DNA from: DATNFP01 sp035606335
GTDB taxonomy: Bacteria; Bacteroidota; Bacteroidia; Chitinophagales; Chitinophagaceae
Reading direction: 5' to 3'
NCBI GenBank assembly: GCA_035606335.1
Contig: DATNFP010000187.1
Coordinates: 1-18,950 of the forward strand
Length of the DNA: 18,950 bases
Each line of letters begins with the position of its first letter. The first letter of the stretch is position 1. Positions 14,667-18,950 of the stretch are shown one piece after another. The notes below the pieces were generated by a model. That model worked only from the letters and a program-made list of their open reading frames with translations. It was not told the DNA's origin and ran no database searches. The translations under genes and the position numbers were made by a program.

Positions 14667-15509
14667 TTGGAAGTAGCTGTACAATGGGAAATTAATGCAA
14701 AATCTAAATGGCTTCGTTTACCTTTCCGGGAGATATTTTTGCATAAGGATCTCCTATTCCGATTGGTAAGAAAAGACTTCCTCGCATCGTACCAACAAAC
14801 TATTTTAGGTCCTATCTGGATATTTTTACAACCTTTGTTAATTACCCTCACCTATATTGCTGTCTTCAAGTCAATAATTGGCATCCCTACGGGCAACTCT
14901 CCTTCACCATTGTTTTATCTGCTTGGTATAATAATATGGAATTATTTTTCAGATTCCATACTCAATATATCATACACTTATACCGCGTATGCTTCTGTTT
15001 TTAATAAAGTATATTTTGCCCGGATCATTGTGCCGGTTTCTTACCTGCTCGTAAATCTTATAAGATTAGGGATACAGTTTATTCTTTTTCTGCTTCTGTT
15101 TTTCTTTTTCCTGATCCGCGATGCCAATGTGGCGCCTAACTGGTACATATTATTGGTACCGGTTTGCTTATTGCTAATATCAGGAATAAGCCTGGGCGCC
15201 GGGCTAATATTTGCTTCCCTTACTGCAAAATACAGGGATATACAAAACCTGCTTTCGTTTCTGCTGCGTATCCTGATGTTTATCTCCCCAGTTATTTATC
15301 CTCTTGCTATTGTGCCTGAGAAATTTAAGACATTGTTTCTAATTAATCCACTGACATTGTTAATTGAATTCAGCCGTTATGGCTTTTTAGGGAGTGGTTA
15401 TCATGACCTTCTTTACCTGGTTTATAGTACAGTGTTCACTATTGCTGTATTGGCAACAGGTATCGTATTGTTTAATAGAAGGGATGGAAGAATAATGGAT
15501 GTGATATAA
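14667..15509 (+). CDS. wzm: ABC-2 type polysaccharide export permease (Wzm-like)
   Basis: A 280-residue inner-membrane permease of the ABC-2 polysaccharide/O-antigen export type. The cytoplasmic N-terminus carries the family marks FREIFLHKDLLFRLVRKDF (20-38) and YQQTILGPIWIFLQP (42-56). About six hydrophobic segments follow, including LLGIIIWNYF, VPVSYLLVNLIRLGIQFILF and ILLVPVCLLLISG, then LTAKYRDIQNLL before the last pair and LINPLTLLIEFSRY. The start is taken as TTG at 14667: an in-frame stop lies at 14652-14654 and no ATG occurs before the conserved part. It is followed after 9 bp by the matching ATPase. Together they would move a lipid-linked glycan across the inner membrane. An imperfect promoter element (TATCTTTA at 14630-14637) lies upstream, but the spacing to the nearest TTG is short. 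Confidence 0.9.
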   Translation: MEVAVQWEINAKSKWLRLPFREIFLHKDLLFRLVRKDFLASYQQTILGPIWIFLQPLLITLTYIAVFKSIIGIPTGNSPSPLFYLLGIIIWNYFSDSILNISYTYTAYASVFNKVYFARIIVPVSYLLVNLIRLGIQFILFLLLFFFFLIRDANVAPNWYILLVPVCLLLISGISLGAGLIFASLTAKYRDIQNLLSFLLRILMFISPVIYPLAIVPEKFKTLFLINPLTLLIEFSRYGFLGSGYHDLLYLVYSTVFTIAVLATGIVLFNRRDGRIMDVI

Positions 15510-15518
15510 ATAACAGCT

Positions 15519-16793
15519 ATGAGCCAAACTGTAATAACTGCCGAAAATATATGGAAACAATACCGGCTTGGAACTATTAATTCCAACACATTCAAAGAGG
15601 AACTTAATCGCTGGTGGCAAACAACAGTGTTGCGCAAAGGAGATATTCAATCTGTTTCGCAAGGCATTGGAGATGAAGACAATATTCATTCAAAAACATT
15701 CTGGGCATTACAGAATATAAATTTTGAAGTGAATAAAGGTGAGGTACTGGGAATAATAGGAAAAAACGGAGCAGGGAAATCTACGTTATTAAAGATATTA
15801 TCGAGAGTGACAAAACCTACCAAGGGTAGCATCAGGGGACAAGGAAGAGTGGCTAGCCTGCTGGAAGTAGGCACAGGTTTTCATGAAGAACTAAGCGGCA
15901 TGGAAAATATATTTTTGAATGGAAACATACTTGGGATGACAAACCGTGAGATACGTGAAAAGCTTGATCAGATTATTGAATTTTCGGGAGTGGAGAAATT
16001 TATCGATACACCCGTAAAACGATATTCATCGGGTATGTACGTACGTCTGGCGTTTGCAGTAGCTGCGCACCTGGAACCTGAAATATTGATAGTAGATGAA
16101 GTGCTGGCTGTAGGAGATGCGGAATTTCAAAAACGATGCCTGGGCAAAATGAATGACATCTCAAAAAGGGATGGCTGCACAGTTGTTTTTGTAAGTCATA
16201 ACATGCAGGCTATACAAAGCCTTTGCACAAAAGCTATTTTGATAAAAGAAGGTGCTATAAGCAGCCAGGGAAATCCATCGCAGGTCATCAGCAGTTACAT
16301 AAGACAAAGCCGTAGCTATAATTTCGTAAAAAGCTGGGATACAGAAAATGAAGCTCCCGGCAATGAATATATCAGGGTAGATAAAATAGAAATAAAGCCG
16401 GAGTTGGAGAATGATCAATCTATAATAGACATCAGAACTCCACTGCATATTTCATTTTCTTTTTCCAGTTTTTCAGATATTAATTTATGTGTTGGTGTTC
16501 ATTTGTTTACAATATCTGGCGATTGCATTTTTGATGTTTGTTCTTTACCACAACAATATGCTGTCGGTGTATACAAGGGAGAATGCACAATACCAGGACA
16601 TTTTTTAAACGACGGAGCTTATTATATCTCATTAATTTTTGTAAAAGACACTTCTATACAATTATTTTATCTTGAAGAATGTCTTTCCTTTGAAGTAGAA
16701 GATTTTAGGGAAAACTTTGCCTGGTTTGGAAAATGGATGGGACATGTACGCCCGGCTTTCCCGGTGAATATAAGTACGATAAAACTTTTATAA
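15519..16793 (+). CDS. wzt: ABC polysaccharide export ATPase with Wzt C-terminal domain
   Basis: A 424-residue protein, the energising subunit for the permease 9 bp upstream. Nucleotide-binding motifs are complete: Walker A GKNGAGKST (81-89), a signature of the YSSGM form (169-173) that is usual in Wzt/TagH/KpsT-like ATPases, Walker B ILIVDE (189-194) and the H-loop SHNM (226-229). After the nucleotide-binding domain (to about 262) comes a beta-rich part (about 285-395) with CVGVHLFTISGDCIFDV and GVYKGECTIPGHFLNDGAYYISL, then a terminal WFGKWMGHVRPAFPV. This fits the Wzt C-terminal domain, which in E. coli O9a recognises the capped end of the finished glycan before export. So the exported polymer here probably carries a terminal modification. 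The glycosyltransferase gene follows 11 bp later. Confidence 0.92.
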   Translation: MSQTVITAENIWKQYRLGTINSNTFKEELNRWWQTTVLRKGDIQSVSQGIGDEDNIHSKTFWALQNINFEVNKGEVLGIIGKNGAGKSTLLKILSRVTKPTKGSIRGQGRVASLLEVGTGFHEELSGMENIFLNGNILGMTNREIREKLDQIIEFSGVEKFIDTPVKRYSSGMYVRLAFAVAAHLEPEILIVDEVLAVGDAEFQKRCLGKMNDISKRDGCTVVFVSHNMQAIQSLCTKAILIKEGAISSQGNPSQVISSYIRQSRSYNFVKSWDTENEAPGNEYIRVDKIEIKPELENDQSIIDIRTPLHISFSFSSFSDINLCVGVHLFTISGDCIFDVCSLPQQYAVGVYKGECTIPGHFLNDGAYYISLIFVKDTSIQLFYLEECLSFEVEDFRENFAWFGKWMGHVRPAFPVNISTIKLL

Positions 16794-16804
16794 TAAGGCA
16801 GTAT

Positions 16805-18844
16805 ATGTCTTTACAACCACTATACCGTGTACAACATATAAACTTGCGCCAATCGCTAACTTACCCATCCTCTGAAAAACAATATTTTGTTTTTTGGTGG
16901 AATGAAATACCTCTTGGACATTATTATAAAGAAGACTCATCCACAAATACAGATGAATGGGAACGTTTAGTTTGGAAAACAATAAAACCTACCATTGAAT
17001 ACTACTGCAGTAAGCAAAGAATTGATATTTTAATTCTGCAGGAAATCTTTTTAGAAAAAGACCAGAAAAGTATTCAATCAGCATTTAATAATTTATTCTA
17101 CTCCTATACCATTAAACCTGAAAATAATCTTCCTTCTGTTTCTTTAGTTATTTGTACACGTAACAGGGCTAATCTATTAGAGAAATGTCTTAATTCATTA
17201 TCTCAACTAAACTATAAGGCATCGGAAATAATAGTTGTAGATAATGCACCCGATGATGATAGCACTAAAAAGCTTGTAGCAAATTATCCTGAAGTGCGCT
17301 ATGTGAAAGAAGAGCGAAAGGGGCTTGACTATGCGAGAAACTGCGGAGTGAATGTAGCCAAATTTGATATTGTTGCCTTCACTGACGATGATGTTGACCT
17401 CCATCCTGATTGGGTTTGGCGGTTTGCTGAAAGCTTTGCTGACTATAAAGTGCAGGCAGTTACCGGAATAGTATTTGCGAAAGCGCTCGATACAAAATCA
17501 CAATATTATTTTGAGAAATACTGGAGTTTTAACAGAGGGTATAGACCCGTATGTTTTGACAAAGCCTATTTTGATTCAAATGCAGAGAAAGGTGTGCCAG
17601 TTTGGGAGATCGGAGCAGGGGCAAGCATGGCCTTCAGGCGAAGCATTTTTGAAACGCTTGGTGGGTTTGACGTGCGATTAGATATGGGAGCAGCCGGCTG
17701 CAACGGCGATTCTGAAATGTGGTACCGCATTTTGGCCGAAGACTGGACAATAAAATACAACCCACTTGTCATTGCTCATCATACCCATCGCTCCGATATC
17801 AGAGCATTTAAAATACAGATACATCAATACATGCGCGGTTTTACCACGGCTGTATTAATTGAGCATAAACGTTATAAGAACAAAGGAGAATTAAATCATT
17901 TATTCAGAACGTTGCCAATATATTATCTGAAAAGGCTACGACATATTTTCAAAGAAGAGAATATCACCCTATGGCAGGAAATAAAAGGATATATAGCAGG
18001 ATTGACTTATTATCAAAAGAATAAAAACAAACAGCCTTTTGATCTAAATTATAATAAACAATTTTTATCTATAAATAAAGAAGAGCAACCATTAATATCT
18101 ATTGTTATCACTTCTTACAATCATGCCCACTATCTGCCGGAAGCTCTTAACAGTGTCTTTGGGCAAACTTATAAAAATATAGAGTGTATAGTAGTAGATG
18201 ATGGTTCTACAGATAATACACGCGCCCTGATGCAACGGTATAATAATGCAAACTACATTTACCAGGAGAACAGTGGATTAGCGGCTGCAAGGAATAAAGG
18301 AGCTACTGTTTGCAAGGGTGAGTTTATCATATTTCTAGATGCAGACGACTATTTATACCCTGATGCTGCAGCCACACAGTTAAGGGCCTTTTCTCAACAT
18401 CCAGATGCAGCTTTTGTAGCTGGCAGCCATGATAAAATAAATGACCAGAGATCTATTTTGTCATTTGAAGAATCACCATTACCTGATGATCCTTATACTG
18501 CCTTATTACATGGCAATTTCATTGGCATGCATGCAGCAGTGATGTATCGCAAGGAGATCTTTGACTATTTTTTGTTTGATACAAGATTAAAAGCGTGCGA
18601 GGATTATGATTTTTACCTGCGTGTTGCAAGGCTTTTTAAAATAGCTGCTCATTCGCGTAAAATAGCAGCGTACAGAATACACGGCAACAATATGTCGACA
18701 GATATAAACTTAATGCTACAGCAGGTGAAAAAAGTATTGCAAAAACAATATGATACCTTACCAATAAAATCAAAGTACCCTTATTACAAGAAAGGTATAA
18801 TGATCTGGGAAAGATATTATATCTCTGAGGCGAGAAAAAAATGA
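16805..18844 (+). CDS. Bifunctional protein with two GT2 glycosyltransferase domains
   Basis: A 679-residue cytoplasmic protein. The ATG at 16805 is preferred, 11 bp after the ATPase stop; the longer ORF from 16733 would overlap the ATPase by 61 bp. Residues 1-110 form a separate N-terminal module (YFVFWWNEIPLGHYY at 27-41) of a kind I have seen before GT2 domains, without known function. The first GT-A domain (about 111-330) has SLVICTRNRANLLEKCLNSL, VVDNAPDD, the metal-binding TDDDVD (193-198), GAGASMAFRRSIFETLGGFD and a catalytic-type NGDSEMWYR (300-308). The second (about 430-620) has SIVITSYNHAHYLPEALNS, VVDDGSTDNT (463-472), FLDADD (510-515) and CEDYDFYLR (598-606). Both look active. 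It probably adds two sugars of the exported glycan, each from a nucleotide-sugar donor. Its TGA overlaps the next ATG. Confidence 0.88.
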   Translation: MSLQPLYRVQHINLRQSLTYPSSEKQYFVFWWNEIPLGHYYKEDSSTNTDEWERLVWKTIKPTIEYYCSKQRIDILILQEIFLEKDQKSIQSAFNNLFYSYTIKPENNLPSVSLVICTRNRANLLEKCLNSLSQLNYKASEIIVVDNAPDDDSTKKLVANYPEVRYVKEERKGLDYARNCGVNVAKFDIVAFTDDDVDLHPDWVWRFAESFADYKVQAVTGIVFAKALDTKSQYYFEKYWSFNRGYRPVCFDKAYFDSNAEKGVPVWEIGAGASMAFRRSIFETLGGFDVRLDMGAAGCNGDSEMWYRILAEDWTIKYNPLVIAHHTHRSDIRAFKIQIHQYMRGFTTAVLIEHKRYKNKGELNHLFRTLPIYYLKRLRHIFKEENITLWQEIKGYIAGLTYYQKNKNKQPFDLNYNKQFLSINKEEQPLISIVITSYNHAHYLPEALNSVFGQTYKNIECIVVDDGSTDNTRALMQRYNNANYIYQENSGLAAARNKGATVCKGEFIIFLDADDYLYPDAAATQLRAFSQHPDAAFVAGSHDKINDQRSILSFEESPLPDDPYTALLHGNFIGMHAAVMYRKEIFDYFLFDTRLKACEDYDFYLRVARLFKIAAHSRKIAAYRIHGNNMSTDINLMLQQVKKVLQKQYDTLPIKSKYPYYKKGIMIWERYYISEARKK

Positions 18845-18950
18845 GAAAAATTTTAAAAAAAATATTGCCCCAATCTCTGATGCGAATGCTATATAGAAAT
18901 GGCATTATTAAGCATTACATACCATCACAAGGGGAAATTTCATGGGGTGA
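18841..18950 (+). CDS. Start of a further glycan-cluster gene, cut by the window end
   Basis: The first 36 codons of a gene that runs off the window, open throughout. Its ATG shares the sequence ATGA with the TGA stop of the double glycosyltransferase, which implies translational coupling. The visible product starts MRKILKKILPQSLMRMLYR and continues to IPSQGEISWG: a basic, possibly membrane-associated N-terminus. The IPSxGEIxWG phrase resembles openings of some methyltransferase-like or other genes in Bacteroidota polysaccharide clusters, but this is too short to assign a function. Confidence 0.72.
   Translation, partial: MRKILKKILPQSLMRMLYRNGIIKHYIPSQGEISWG

Noticed and set aside
16733..16804. 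Longer start for the double glycosyltransferase, overlapping the ATPase gene
   Set aside because: The extra 24 residues come from the overlapping ATPase coding sequence in another frame; the ATG at 16805 gives normal operon spacing.

Overview
The window looks like a Bacteroidota chromosome segment, most likely from the Chitinophagia/Sphingobacteriia side of the phylum (that placement is inference). The reasons are AT-rich sequence, almost no Shine-Dalgarno sites, Bacteroidota-type promoter elements (TTG then TAnnTTTG), three proteins with type A and two with type B (CHU_C) type IX secretion system (T9SS) C-terminal sorting domains, a PorP/SprF-family protein, a DUF5777 beta-barrel protein, and an ECF sigma factor with a Cys/His-bearing C-terminal extension. 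No rRNA, tRNA, CRISPR array, transposase or phage gene was seen.

Layout. Everything from 1 to about 12.4 kb is on the minus strand and everything after 12.6 kb is on the plus strand, so the 236 bp gap at 12386-12621 is a divergent promoter region. From left to right: a gene-free AT-rich stretch (1-475) with possible remnants of an interspersed repeat; a secreted LamG-like T9SS type A cargo (476-1405); a two-gene unit of a type B adhesin (2511-4040) followed by its PorP/SprF-like partner (1541-2494); a tight four-gene envelope operon read 6685 to 4148 (c-type-cytochrome-like lipoprotein with an unusual CX5CH motif, DUF5777 barrel, YceI, secreted protein of unknown function); a two-gene operon of secreted beta-propellers with type A domains (YCF48/BNR-like, then NHL); an SDR-family dehydrogenase with a lysine-rich N-terminal extension; and a sigma-factor operon (ECF sigma, small alpha/beta protein, small conserved protein).

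On the plus strand a large type B cargo protein (12622-14556) is followed by a surface-polysaccharide export cluster: Wzm-like permease, Wzt-like ATPase with a C-terminal carbohydrate-recognition-type domain, a protein with two GT2 glycosyltransferase domains, and a fourth gene that starts in an ATGA overlap and runs off the window.

The common theme is the cell surface. T9SS exports the cargo proteins, the PorP/SprF protein is the likely outer-membrane partner of one adhesin, and an ABC-dependent O-antigen-type exporter sits beside the cargo genes. In Porphyromonas, type A cargo is anchored on a modified LPS; whether this exporter plays that part here is an open hypothesis. No complete new system is evident. 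The least explained items are the CX5CH cytochrome-like operon with its unknown fourth gene, the sigma factor extension with its two partner genes, and the domain make-up of the double glycosyltransferase.
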